This document shows positions 1-11,100 of a DNA stretch of 64,000 nt, piece by piece; within the stretch, counting starts at the first letter, position 1; each line of letters starts with the position of its first letter. Source of the stretch: Flaccisagitta enflata (Eukaryota; Chaetognatha; Sagittoidea; Aphragmophora); the NCBI GenBank assembly GCA_965153355.1, contig OZ231128.1, positions 31,062,001 to 31,126,000 on the forward strand. Direction: 5' to 3'. Under the pieces are notes generated by a model, which was given only the letters and a program-made list of their open reading frames with translations, did no database searches and was not told the origin of the DNA. The position numbers and the translations under genes are program-made.

Positions 1-400
1 TGTCGATTTTTGATTATTTCCATATTGTTTGCCTTTCAAGTTTGAAACGATTTAAAATGGTTATAAAACAACATTAACTGTTGTATGTCACCTTGATTTA
101 ACTAAATAATGGAAAAATGATGATAGAAACAAAAAAAAGCTGACCGGGTTTAAATTATCACATTGAGAACCATTTTTTAGATTGCTGTCCCGATTAGCCC
201 CTGCTGTCCCTATTAGCCCCGTGTGACGGTAATTGAAACCCACTACCGACCTCTTAGCGCGTCGACAAACTGCGCACTTTGATTCTGCAACAACAGAGCT
301 GCCTAGTGCCTAACGATATGACACAACCATAGGTGAAACTATTTATCACAATGTGACATGACGATTGCAAAGATCGAGGATTTGTTTTTAATTTCACTAC

Positions 401-3400
401 CTCTTTGGAGATTTTGAGAAAAAGTTGGATTGTTTCCTTGAGGGACTCCGTCGCCAGAGGACCCTCTTTTTCTTTAGCCATTTTCTCAATTTCCCTCTTG
501 GATTCGGCCTTGGATTCCATGAGACGATCTTGAAGACCTGGAAAAAGAGATTGAATATTTTGGTGCACATTAGGTTTGAAATCTGATGAGTATATAAAGT
601 GCGTCCTGAGGTTGACCTGCTCATCAGCTTTAGTTCGAATAATCATTTCTACATCATAAAATTACCTTTCATCATGTTTTGCATCATGTTGACTTCCTTT
701 TGTCTAGTTTCCTTGAATGTTTTGTTTTCCGTCTTCAGAAGTTCATTCTCGTTTTCGTAGGCGTCAAGCTGACAACGAAGCTGGTCATTTTCCTCCTTCA
801 AGTTCGAAACTTCTTCAGAAGGACCATCTGATGGGCTTGATTTACGGGCTCTGGGATACGGGAACGAAGATAAATACGCTATTTCAGTCCACATCCAACA
901 CCGGTTCACATGACACTAGAATGAGACACATTCTAAAATGATAAACCTACGCAACTATCCATGATATTGACCCCTAGGCCTGGTCTCCATCCACACCCAA
1001 CTGTTCTGTTAACTTATCTGTCAGCATACTTCAGTCACAAAACGGTGAACAAAGCTCAGCATACTTTTTGTTGGGCGGGGGTTTTCCATCGTTCTCATCG
1101 TCTTTGACGTCGTCGTCTTCATCACTCATCTCCATTTCGTCGTCGACCCTTTCTTTCACAACTTCTGCCGCATTTTTAGCCTTCATATCTTCGGATATTT
1201 TCTTCCAATCGTTTATGTTGCGTCGTTGTGCCTGAACATGAAAAGTTACACATGTTACTTCGTATCTCCTCTGGACAGTCATAATCAATCCACAGGTCAT
1301 GTTCAAATATAAACGTACGCAGTTTTACAATAATATAGATAATATAAATATAAATATATAAATAAATAAATAAATAAATAAATAAAAATAAAAATAAATA
1401 AATAAATATATATAAATATTATAAATATATAATAATATAAAAATATAAACGTACGCAAATTTACAATCCGTTTTACAATCCATTTTACAATCCATTTTAC
1501 AATCCATTTTACGATCCATTTTACAATCCATTTCACAATCCATCTTGGTAATCTTGCAGTTCACTTTGGCAACCAACAACTCGCGAAATCTTTCAATCCG
1601 TTATTTTGGCGACCTCTCAATCCATCATTTTGGCTATCTCTCAATCCTTAATTCAGGCAATCCGCCACTAAGGCAATCAATCAATCAATCCTTTTGAAAA
1701 TCGTTCAATCCATTTTGTCAAACGTTCCATCCATCATTTTGACAATCGTTCAATCCATCACTTTGGCAATCTCTTAATCTGTCGTTCAATCCATCACTCA
1801 CTATGGGTTCTTTTTGCAATTCATCAATTTGTTGTTTGGACAACTTCAATCGATCCGTCATCAACAAATCCTTCAAGCCATTATTTCAATGTTTCGTTTG
1901 CGCAATCTTTCAATCAGTCGTTCATGCGTCCTTAAATTTTGATCAATCAATTGTTTCAGGTTTTCACAATCCTTCGTGCAAACTTACTTGCAATCATTTT
2001 TGCAATCTTTCAATCTATTTTTTTATTTTTTCGGTTCATTTCTTCCAATTCATTAACCTTGGTAAAATGGTCCCAAGCCTTTTGAGCCTTGGCTTTGGTA
2101 AATACGTCGACGATTTGATCGAATTGAGAAACGATCAGGAAAAGTTTTTGGCGTAACATTTCCCGCGTCCGAACGACTTCCTCATCGTGATTCGCCTTTT
2201 CCTTCACCAGATTGCGCAGATAGGAATGTACGGACTGGTAGGATGAAAAGGGTTGAAGGTTTTGATGATGATCGACGTTGATGCTGATCTTCCCCTAATC
2301 AATTGATTAAAATTGTATCCTCAACAAGGCTGCGAAAACTAGACAACCAGACGAGTGAGAATAGCTAGATATCAAACTGATGAATGAATGAATGAATGAA
2401 TGAATGATCATCAGTAAGGACAGTATGGATTTTCTAGCTTGTCCACACAGTCTGACAGGTAGATTTTTCGAAAAGCCTTTGCTCAGTCCATATCCCCACA
2501 ATAACACACACAGGGTGGCAGAAACAGGGGCACACTTGGCACATTGTGCCTCGGAACTATAGCTCAAAAGTCGGACTTAAAGATTTGATGGATGAAAAAA
2601 ATGAGGTAATGAGGGGGGAAAAAGGAAGAAAAACGAAAAGGATTTTTAGTTTTTAGTTGCGGACACGCAACTCTATAAGAGGCTTTGTCCGTCCGTCCGT
2701 CCGTCGGTTGGTTGGTCGGTCGGTTGGTCCGTCACGCTCGAGTTGAAAAGTGGGAAAATGCGCATTTCCGCCCCTGCCCACCCGTCCGCAACTGGTGGCC
2801 GTGTATCCGGCCTTGTTTTCTCTTATTCTTTTGATACAGAAACTCTTTGTGATGATGATGAATAAAAGCTGAGATGCAGATAACTAGTAGTTTAATTTAT
2901 AATTTCATGTCATATTTACACAATAACAATTGATTTTTACAAGTCGGACTGAAAGCGCTGGGAAAATTTGCTTCTTGGACCCATAGAATTTTCTGCCACG
3001 CTGAACACACTCACCTGGAGAAGAGTATAAAAATTGTTGGCGGATCGTTTGTTGACTTCACCCCGATCCAGCCAGTTGAGAAGGGTGGAGCAACTACGCG
3101 TGAATTCATGCGGTCCGGCGTCGCCCTTCAACTTTTCCGCCATGACATTGGCCTCGGCGTCAGTGTAGTGAGTCGGGGCGGGAGGAGACGGCGGACGTGC
3201 CGATACCTCAAATTCTCGTTGTCTAACGGAAAACAAAAACAAAAATATTAAGTTTAGCCTACCCCACAGCAGGAAATCACCTCACTGCAAGAGCTTAGTT
3301 TTGGGGTATTACCCTATACTTCCAGAAATGTTTTGGTCAAGTGGTTTTTTAATTTTCAGACGGAAGAATACAGAGGGAGGAGAAATATAAGATGTGAACC

Positions 3401-6400
3401 CCCTAAAACTGTAGCACCCCCCCTTACAGATCAAACTAAAGCAATAATTAGTTTGTACTGGGTTTTAAATCATAGCTTAGGACTGTACAAGTGGCGCCAC
3501 CAGGGCAATTTTGAAATTTCCACTCCAGTTCGAAGTTATAGCATAAAAACCTTAATTTTATGAATATTCAAAAATAGCTTATTTTAACATATTTATTAGT
3601 TATATTTTGAGTTAGAGGTCAAAATTTAAAAATCGCTCTGGTGGCGCCACTTTTATTGATATAAACATTCATTCTTTATCTCGAAAATCTTTGTAATATA
3701 ATTGGTTGAAGCTGTAGGTGGGGGTGCTACAGTTTTTAGGGGGTTCACACCTTGTATTTAGCACTTCTCTGTAGATGGAAAATACAGAGAAGTGCTAAAT
3801 ACAAGGTGTGAACCCCCTAAAAACTGAAGCATCCCCACCTACAGCTCTAACTAATTATATTACAGAAATTTTTAGGGTAAAGAAAGAATGTTTGTATCAA
3901 TAGAAGTGGCGCCACCAAAGCGATTTTTAAATTTTGACCTCTAACTCAAAATATAACTAATAAACATATTAAAATGAGCTAAATTTGAATATTCATAAAA
4001 ATATGGTTTTTATACTAAAATTTTGAACTGGAGTGGAAATTTCAAAATTGCTCTGGTGGCGCCACTTATATAGTCCAAAGCTATGATTTAAAACCTAACA
4101 CAAATTATTTATTGGTGTAGTTTGATCTGTAAGGGGGGTGCTACAGTTTTAGGGGGTTCACATTTCATATTTCGCCTTCCCCTGTAATTTTTGACGGTTC
4201 TTACGGTAAGCTTTTTTCGTGCTCTTTGTCTTTCTATTTTTCAGCGGACTTTTCTATTCATAGTTTTCTTTATAACTCATGGGGGAACTTTGTTTACAAA
4301 AGAAATCGAGGGGTAGAACGCCATGGAAACCACCGGACACAACTCTATCAAATGTGTACTGATGATTCTCAAATTTGTTGACTAGTACTATGCTCAGACG
4401 ATGCAATTTTAATCACAATCTTGCCAAAACGTGTACCGACACCTGGGCAATTCATCTATTACGTAATTAACCAAAAATAGACCAAAATAGTATACTGAAA
4501 GTGATAGTAAGTGATAGGACGTTTTTACGTTGAAGTTATCCATATTCTAAGCACTCCATACAGTTTTTTATGTAATGGATGATTTGGTTTCACATCTTTT
4601 AAACAAAATTTGCTAAACCAATAGTCCTGGATATAGGTTTGTCTCGCTTATAACTTCTCAACAATGGAAGCCACAGAAACCAGATTGCGCTCATCTTAAA
4701 GATTATTCGATGATGATCAAATTGCTTTGTTTCAAATAATCTCTAGCTTTCCTTTAAATCGAGAAGCTGTCTCTAAAGAATTGACTGTCATTCTTGATTT
4801 TTTTGTTTTTTTGAAAATGAATGTTTCCATTCTTTTGCTTGCCATTTCTAAACGGCAAAAGCTACAGGAGCCAGATTGCATTCATTTTAAAGATAAATTG
4901 GTTTTTTTTTAATTTACTAGGTGTTCTAAAAGCAGAGATATCTTTAGTTGAAAATGTCGGTATACTTATTGGAAAGGTGGTAAAAATGATAATGTGAAGC
5001 ATAGGATATTTTCGCGGAGAGTCAACGCCTGTGACGGGGATAAAACCAATCGGCGGAATCAAATGGGGAAATCGTTAGAGAGTGATGCTAAGGTCAAACA
5101 TGAAAATACACTCACCTGTGCCTCTCTTCCCTAGCCATGGCTCTTTGCATGCAATCCCACTCGTGTTTGTCGTCTCGAGCGGCCGCGAAATCAACGTGAA
5201 TTCGAAAGGGATTCCGAATTTCTTTTCTCTGCTGTTGTTGTTTCTTTTTCTGTTCATCGACGGCGGTCGGGGCGTTGGGCGTTTTGGCGACGTCGACAAC
5301 CGCCTCCAGCACGATGATGTCGTCGGAATCGTCGTCGACGGCAACGGATGTAGAAGAGCCCGGAGGCGGTTCTTCCGACGCAGCTTTGGAGGCATCCGCC
5401 TTTCCGGTCGCGTTGGCTGATGAGGAGCCGTTGGCGGCTTCCCACTCGGCGGCGGAAGGGACGAGATCGGCGTTGACTTTGACGTGAGTGCCGGAAATGG
5501 AAATGGCGCGATCCACCGCTTCAAACCCTTTGAAACGAATGTGACAGAAGTTCTTCTTGGACATCCTGCCCAGTGGGAAAAAAAATAAGCGGCAGGTTAG
5601 GAGAAAAACAGTTCAAAGAAACGGATCTCATGCGAAATCAGCATTGTGCAACCAATAAAAATATCTGTAACAGATTCTAACCTGATGCTCTCAATTTCGC
5701 CGCACCATTCAAAGAGGTCTCTGACCACTTTTTGCTGAACCCATTCCGGCACTCCTCCGACGAAAATCGTCCGGCATCCTTCCGGCCTTTCCCGAGTCGC
5801 CGGCATCGGCAATCCCTGCTTCCGCGGGATGACTACGCAATACTTGAGTTTCATGGGTTCGACAGACTGCTGTTGTTGGTAATCAACGCCATACCCGGCC
5901 GCCGCCATCCAAGCCGCGTATTCGGCGGCTGATCCACCTTCCCCACCACCACCATCGCCGCCCCAATTGGCGTAGCCCTGCATCATGCTCATACTAGGAT
6001 CGCCCATCATCATATTCATCATCGCCGGATTCATTTGGTTCCATCCGTTATTGGAAAAGGACTGCTGCTGCTGTTGCGGTTGCTGTTGTTGCGGGGGCGG
6101 AGGCGGTGGTTGCTGTTGTCGCCAACGAGAGTTGTTGGAATGACGATTGGAATAACGGCCAGCTTCCGGTCCGGGAGAATTTGTACCATCGGACAATACC
6201 ATATCGACGCTGCCGCCTGCAAGGAGCAAATATATCAATCTTTTAAAATAAGTAAGTTAAACCAAATCAAAGCATGAGATTCGCTATCGGCGACGGCTTA
6301 TCGGTATATATTTCAGATGAATGTCTGGGAAAATCGAGGATATCGATAATTGCAAAAAATGAATTCAGATGAAGACAGTCCTTTTAACAGGGTGAGCAGG

Positions 6401-8115
6401 AAATTTGGCACAACTCTGTAAAAGCACTAAATAATATTATAATGCAAAACAAATATTGTTATACACTCATTTCAGTCATTTGTTTTTATAAGAACATGTT
6501 TTTTTTTCTGAGGCTCAGTGTTTATATTTCTATAGCGATATGAGGCTCAAATTGTTCTTAGCATGTTCTTATTTTTCTAACCGCCAGTTAATACAAGAAT
6601 GTTGTTTAATCTGGTCACCTAACTTTGATAGTCGATTAAATGGGTACAAGAACCAAAATAGTAATTATGTACAAATTAGAAAAATGAAGACAAAATCAAT
6701 ATAAGAGTGAATATAAAAGTGTTTGATATAAGAGTGATTGAAGTAAATTAATCAAACAGTATCACTCTCACAATTTTATATGATTACTGCAGTTTTTCAT
6801 GCAAATGAAGTATAAATATTCATACATTCTCCCTTTCTGAGGCTGACGATGTTCTTATGACTGTTCTTATTTTTATTCACATCTGAGCCTCAATGTTCTT
6901 ATAAACAAGGATCTTAGTCAAAGAAATGAGTGTAACACAGATCATATGTATAAGTCTAGCAATTTGGAGTAACCATGAGTCAACTTCATAGGCAGTAGGC
7001 ATTAAAAGGATTTGAAACTAAAAAACAATGTGAAGGTTGGATGAGGTTTGTATGCCATGGTTCTTGCAATATTGCGTTGAGGGAGTAGGTATGGTTGATT
7101 TTTTTTTACCGTTATTTCTCAGCCCTTGACCAAATCATCCATTAGTATGACTATTTGACATCAAGGACACCTTTTGTGTAGGACGCTGACTTCAAAAGAA
7201 TGATAATTATAGGAAAAACATAAGACTTTGTAGAGATTCCATTTTGCAAAATTTGGCATGTAAAAATTCTGCAAAATATGAGAAGGCATTTCAACTTTGA
7301 TGCCATCTCTAAGGTGCAGCACTTGTAAAAGTGAATAATGGTATAGACGTATAGTTTTGTTCAGTGGAACTTATTATGTAGTTATGATCCAAATTTCAGC
7401 CTTTTAACCCACCTAGAAGTGTTTTTATAAATATTTTTTTTTGTGCCAAATTACCTGCTCATCCTGTTAGGACAGATCACTGTTTACAGATGAATTTACA
7501 ATCGTCTGTTTGAAAGGCAGGGGTGCAAATAGCTCCATAACCTTTGATTTTCTTCCCTGCAACGCACTACAACATCTATGATTTCCTTCCCCATAAAGCA
7601 ATATCGTGTTTTTCAGGTTCAATTAATGCGATTTATTAATCAATTTTTAAGATTTGGCACAGCCAAAAGTTTTATTTTCCCCAAATTTTCTTTTTTACTT
7701 TTTTTCACCATCGATTCCCTTCCCATCTCCAAACCCTTTGATTGATTTCTCCCCCCCCCCCCCGACGGGGGGGGGGGGGAAAATATAAAAAAATAAAGTT
7801 CTGGAATGAAAGGGTTTGTCCATTCTTTGATCAATTTGCTAGGAAACGTTTATCTCGTGGTCTCTGCGTGAAGGGTTTTATTTCCATACCCGACTCGACG
7901 GATTTATCCCTGCCGCCAGATCCCTCTCGAACGTAAGGTTCCGCTCTACTCATGTTGAAGACCAATGGAGTGTCATTTTGGGCCGGATCAACTCCATGCG
8001 AGGGATTTGAGGGAGCCCATGATCCAGTAGGAGTGAGAGTAACGTGACTAGCTTGGGGCCAGGAGGCGTTCATACCGCCACCCCCGCTAGCCATAGGATA
8101 GTATCCACCCGACAT
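401..8115 (-). CDS. ENOX: ENOX-family protein (ecto-NOX disulfide-thiol exchanger-like), 3' part outside window
   Basis: Hand-built model with phase-consistent exons (transcription order): 8115-7890, 6216-5682, 5565-5116, 3222-3015, 2234-2058, 1231-1065, 850-666, 537-401, giving 695 residues so far and no stop. The start is the ATG of MSGGYYPM. Residues 1-220 are low complexity (Gly/Met runs, PPPPPP-QQQQ tracts). An RRM follows at about 224-296 with RNP2 TIFVGG (225-230) and RNP1 KNFCHIRF (258-265), then the family block VDFAAARDDKHEWDC and AREERHR. Downstream blocks also match ENOX order: RGEVNKRSANNFYTLLQ, QFDQIVDVFTKAKAQKAWDHF, RRNINDWKK, the acidic EMEMSDEDDD and a coiled coil (LKEENDQLRCQLDAYENE). 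ENOX1/2 proteins are described as cell-surface NADH/hydroquinone oxidases with disulfide-thiol exchange activity, although the RRM makes the biochemical role debatable. The C-terminus must lie left of base 401. Family assignment is firm; human ENOX1 versus ENOX2 orthology is not resolved. Confidence 0.92.
1325..1800. repeat. AT-rich AAATA array followed by a 12-bp TTTACAATCCAT minisatellite
   Basis: 1345-1455 is an AAAT/AAATA array. From 1463 to about 1545 the unit TTTTACAATCCA repeats about seven times. It then decays into a looser CAATCCATCATTTTGGC periodicity that can be followed past 1990. All of it lies in the ENOX intron between exons 2234-2058 and 1231-1065. The apparent minus-strand frames (KWIVKWIVK) are products of the repeat. 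Confidence 0.8.
2382..2408. repeat. (AATG)n microsatellite
   Basis: About six uninterrupted GAATGAATG-type units in an ENOX intron. Confidence 0.85.
2511..3003. mobile_element. hAT-like non-autonomous element in an ENOX intron, abutting a 5' splice site
   Basis: The left end is CAGGGTGGCAGAAA and the right end, reverse-complemented, is CAGCGTGGCAGAAA. The flanks are AACACACA (2503-2510) and AACACACT (3004-3011), a 7/8 match typical of the 8-bp hAT target duplication. The motif AAGTCGGACT lies near both ends. The element carries a second, unrelated insertion at 2651-2820. A sister copy with a perfect duplication is at 60592-61322. The right flank overlaps intron positions +4 to +11 of the donor of the ENOX exon at 3015-3222. 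No transposase is visible. Confidence 0.8.
2651..2820 (+). mobile_element. Dispersed HINE-like element, type copy (GTTGCGGAC subfamily)
   Basis: It starts TTTTAGTTGCGGAC, with hairpin GTTGCGGACACGCAAC at 2656-2671, followed by CTCTATAAGAGGCTTTGTCC, a GTCC/GTTG/GTCG tetranucleotide array, and TTTCCGCCCCTGCCCACCC. The complementary end GTCCGCAAC is at 2784-2792, followed by GGCCGTGTATCCGGCCTTGTTTT. No coding capacity or tRNA-like promoter boxes are visible. It is nested inside the hAT-like element at 2511-3003. Read in reverse, the end is a hairpin followed by CTAA in T/A-rich flanks, which recalls Helitron/Helentron-derived elements. Confidence 0.75.
3369..3773. mobile_element. Palindromic MITE, copy A
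   Basis: Ends are TACAGAGGGAGG and CTTCTCTGTA. Both arms carry GTGTGAACCCCCTAAAA and ACTGTAGCACCCCC in inverted orientation and extend to an inner GTGGCGCCACCAG block, so nearly the whole 405 bp can fold on itself. It lies in the ENOX intron between exons 5565-5116 and 3222-3015. Copy B follows after 9 bp in opposite orientation. Confidence 0.8.
3783..4186. mobile_element. Palindromic MITE, copy B, inverted relative to copy A
   Basis: 404 bp bounded by TACAGAGAAGTG and CTTCCCCTGTA, with the same internal GTGAACCCCCTAAAA / GTGGCGCCACC organisation as copy A. Together the two copies form an inverted duplication of about 820 bp centred near 3778. A third, diverged copy is at 19238-19626. Confidence 0.8.
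4187..5115. other. Rest of an ENOX intron, no feature recognised
   Basis: AT-rich sequence between copy B of the MITE and exon 5116-5565. Two partly similar stretches (around 4645-4700 and 4845-4900, both containing CAGATTGC and TTTTAAAG/CTTAAAG) suggest an old inverted or tandem repeat. I see no coding signal. Confidence 0.4.
6464..6932. mobile_element. TA-flanked MITE, GTTCTTATAA family, copy 1
   Basis: Bounded by TA-CACTCATTT and AAATGAGTG-TA. The arms contain TTTATAAGAACATG, GAGGCTCA and their complements, with a variable AT-rich centre. TA duplication and long terminal inverted repeats are typical of Tc1/mariner-derived MITEs. It lies in the first ENOX intron. Copies 2-4 are at 27166-27606, 52113-53145 and 45168-45535. 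Confidence 0.8.
7630..7790. repeat. Repeat ending in a poly-C/poly-G hairpin
   Basis: A tract of about 14 C, then GA, then C and about 12 G at 7751-7778 can form a near-perfect hairpin. The preceding sequence (CCTTCCCATCTCCAAACCC, TTTGATT) recurs at 38285-38345 before a shorter CCCCCC..GGGGG hairpin, so this is a dispersed unit and not a simple homopolymer accident. Confidence 0.6.
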
Positions 8116-8458
8116 AGTCGCCAGTAATCGAAGCAGATTAAATTCGATATTGCTGATTAGAAAGTGGAAAGTGGTGCGATGATTAATGAAAAACAAGTCA
8201 TTTTTGCCTGAAATGTTTCAATACTTGGCCCTCAAGATTTAATCGATGCTGTTACGGATAGCCAACACATCCTAGTTAATGGATCTTAGGGATCTTAGAG
8301 ATTAGGTTTGGCGTTTTTAGTTTCTCCATTTTGAAGATAAAAGTACCCTTTAACGTAATGAGACATTTTTCCTCATAAAGCCCAATGTGGGGACTCATGC
8401 ACATTTTCTGCTTTGTTGTTGCACACATTGGTAATTAACACTAATTGATACGTGGTCA

Positions 8459-8597
8459 GTAGAGGGAGTAAAAGATGAGTTTTTTGGAAAAAATCCTTGT
8501 ATAAGTGATAAATGTCTGCGGTTGTAATACTTATAAAGATAGAAACTTGCAAAAATCGATTTCCCCCGCCGCTATCACCTTCGCTCCAGCTCCTACT
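8459..8597 (-). repeat. Dispersed ~140-bp repeat, copy 1 (inverted relative to 14222-14363)
   Basis: Reverse-complemented, this matches 14222-14363 at roughly 93%, including GGAGCGAAGGTGATAGCGGC, AAATCGATTTTTGCAAG and AAAACTCATCTTTTACTCCC. Both copies flank the ENOX-DBF4 spacer in opposite orientation. The short open frames (WSEGDSGGGNRFLQ) are present in both copies, but no start, splice context or known domain supports a gene. Confidence 0.7.
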
Positions 8598-8667
8598 CAA
8601 CCTTATGATAATTTAGTCATTTCAATGGAGAAATCATTTCTGTCTAAGAAGGGTAACTTCTAAAGCT

Positions 8668-8773
8668 TATAACTTCTAAACGAATTGTGCTAGTGACCTC
8701 AATTTGGGCTCATTTTAAAGAGTAGAAAAAGGTCTTTTAAATGAGCCCAAGTTAAGGTTACTAGCTCAATTCA
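8668..8773. repeat. Inverted repeat with ~48-bp arms
   Basis: CTTCTAAACGAATTG...CTCATTTTAAAGAG and CTTTTAAATGAGCCC...CAATTCATTTAGAAG form complementary arms separated by about 11 bp. No TIR-type family resemblance elsewhere in the window. Confidence 0.75.
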
Positions 8774-8884
8774 TTTAGAAGAAACAGTCTTCCAAAGTTG
8801 ATGTTGTCTTTAGAAAAATGGTAAGAGGCGTTAGCATGTGTGTCTGCGTGTGTTTGTGTGTGGCGACGCACGCGCTTGGGCTTG

Positions 8885-8885
<1 letters not shown>

Positions 8886-8935
<50 letters not shown>
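8886..8935. repeat. (GT)n microsatellite
   Basis: About 24 uninterrupted GT units. Confidence 0.95.
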
Positions 8936-8936
<1 letters not shown>

Positions 8937-9047
8937 CATAAGCTTATCTGGTGAAGAAAACTAAGCATGCTGTTCCTGGTATTAGGATATGAGGATTGAG
9001 GAGTGATAGAAAATTCTGTCTCCTGCTTGCAAGCGAGAGAAGAGAGA

Positions 9048-9050
<3 letters not shown>

Positions 9051-9113
<63 letters not shown>
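9051..9113. repeat. (GA)n microsatellite
   Basis: About 31 uninterrupted GA units. Confidence 0.95.
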
Positions 9114-9117
<4 letters not shown>

Positions 9118-9219
9118 GGAAATAATGAGACAAGCGGAGTTTTTTAAGCTCACTGCTTCTGCCCGTGGCCTTCTTTATCGCTGCCCTTGCCCACCCGCAC
9201 ACCACTTGGGACTCAAATC

Positions 9220-10265
9220 CCGGTCTTGGGGATTTGGGCCTCAAGGCTGATATTTGGGCCTCAAGGCTGATATTTGGGCCTCAAGGCTGGGATTTGGGCC
9301 TCAAGGCTGGGATTTGGGCCTCAAGGCTGAGATCTGGGCCTCAAGGCTGAGATTTGGGCCTCAAGGATGGGATTTGGGCCTTGAGTCTAGGATCTGAGTC
9401 AAAGGGGGGGGGGGAGGTAGGAGGAGGGGAAGGAGCAAGAAACCAGTCGCCCAAGGGCAATATGTGGTCAGCGATACCTGTTGCCCTGCTATGTATGTTC
9501 GTGATTGAAGGTGATGGGTAGCAGGGCAGCAGCCCCGAAGGGGACGATGTCCAGTAGAACACGGGACTTTTGTTCGTCCGTCCGTCCATCCATCTGTCCG
9601 TATGTGCAGATTTGAGCCTCGTGGCTGAAATTTGAGCCATGAGGCTGTGATTTGAGCTTCGAAGCTGGAATTTGAGTCTTGAGGATGGGATTTGGGCCTA
9701 GAGACTGGGATTTGAGCCTCAAGTCTGGATTTGAGCCTTGAGGCTGGGATTTTAGCCTCAAAGCTGGGATTTGAGCCTCAAGGCTGTGATTTGAGCCTTG
9801 AGGCTGGGATTTGAGCCTTGAGGCTGGGATTTGAGCCTTGAGGCTGGGATTTGAGCCTCGAGGCTGGGATTTGAGCCTCAAGGCTGGGATTTGAGCCCCA
9901 AGGCTGGGATTTGAGACCCAAGGCTGGGATTTGAGCCCCAAGGCTGGGATTTGAGCCCCAAGGCTGGGATTTGAGCCTGGAGACTGGGATTTGAGCCTTG
10001 AGGCTGGGATTTTAGCCTTGAGGCTGGGATTTGAGCCTCTAGGCTGGGATTTGAGCCTCTAGGCTTGGACTGAGCCTTGAGGCTGAGATTTGATCCTTGA
10101 GGCCGAAATTTTGAGCCTTGAAGCTGAGATTTGAGCCTTAAAGCTGAGATTTGAGTCTCAAGGGGGGGGGGGGGACGCACGCACGCACGCACGGACAAAC
10201 GAACGAAAGTCCCCCTGTGTTCTACAGGACATTGTCCCCTTCGGGGCCGCTGCCCAAAAATCCCC
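9220..10265. mobile_element. Foldback-like composite with GGGATTTGAGCCTCAAGGCT minisatellite
   Basis: A 20-21 bp unit (GGGATTTGGGCCTCAAGGCT) is repeated about 7 times at 9230-9375 and about 26 times as GGGATTTGAGCCTYRAGGCT at 9610-10165. Around 9523-9565 (GGGCAGCAGCCCCGAAGGGG then GTCCAGTAGAACAC) and 10215-10256 (GTGTTCTACAGGAC then CCCCTTCGGGGCCGCTGCCC) are inverted copies of one end motif, flanking the second array. A further end motif follows at 10270-10300. The same ends bracket minisatellites at 11.3-12.2, 16.7-17.2, 50.3-50.8 and 58.5-60.1 kb. Confidence 0.75.
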
Positions 10266-10398
10266 ATATGTCATCGATCCCTTTGGGGCCGCTGCCCAAA
10301 AGGATGAAAGAAAGCCCCCTGACTTCTTCCGTTTTGGGAGAGCTGCCCTAAAACCAAAGAGCTCATCTATGCCATAGACTAACTGACAAACAAACATA

Positions 10399-10564
10399 CA
10401 GTTAAACCCCACTCTAACGGACCCGCTTTTAAAAAATTCTGTCTATAACTCTTGGTCTCTTGCACCAGTTTTCTTTTATTTCTTACATTAGCTATAACAG
10501 AATTCCGCCTATACCAGATAAAATTTGTTGGTCCCCTGAAATCCGTTAGAGCGGGGTTTAACTA
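10399..10564. mobile_element. Short TA-flanked MITE (CAGTTAAACCCC family), copy 1
   Basis: 166 bp with about 24-bp ends CAGTTAAACCCCACTCTAAC and, reverse-complemented, TAGTTAAACCCCGCTCTAAC, flanked by TA on both sides. A longer diverged copy is at 32770-33327. Confidence 0.8.
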
Positions 10565-10826
10565 TACTTACATGGCGGGATATAGCATTGCATAGTAGAT
10601 GACAAAGCAATAATTCCTTTATGATCTACTTCCCATAGTAAACAAGGCCAGATACACGGCAGGACAGTCGCAAATGGTTCGGCAAGGGGGGTACTGCAAA
10701 AAACACTTGCGATTCAAAAATGTTATGGATGGATGGACCGGCCTACCGACTGACACGGCAAGGTGAAGAGTCACGTATCTGCAACTAAAAGTGTATGTGT
10801 GTGGGTTGATACTAGTGAGTGGGTGT

Positions 10827-11065
<239 letters not shown>

Positions 11066-11100
11066 TGCGCAAGGTTCCTTAAAATTAGTGTCGAGTCTTT

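Noticed and set aside
2651-2820. Interpretation of the dispersed element as a SINE
   Set aside because: No A/B promoter boxes, no poly-A or tRNA-related head; inverted, co-varying ends argue for a DNA element.
9489-9941. ORFs of GSNPSLEAQIPA type
   Set aside because: Translation of the 20-21 bp minisatellite; periodicity follows the DNA unit and occurs in several frames.
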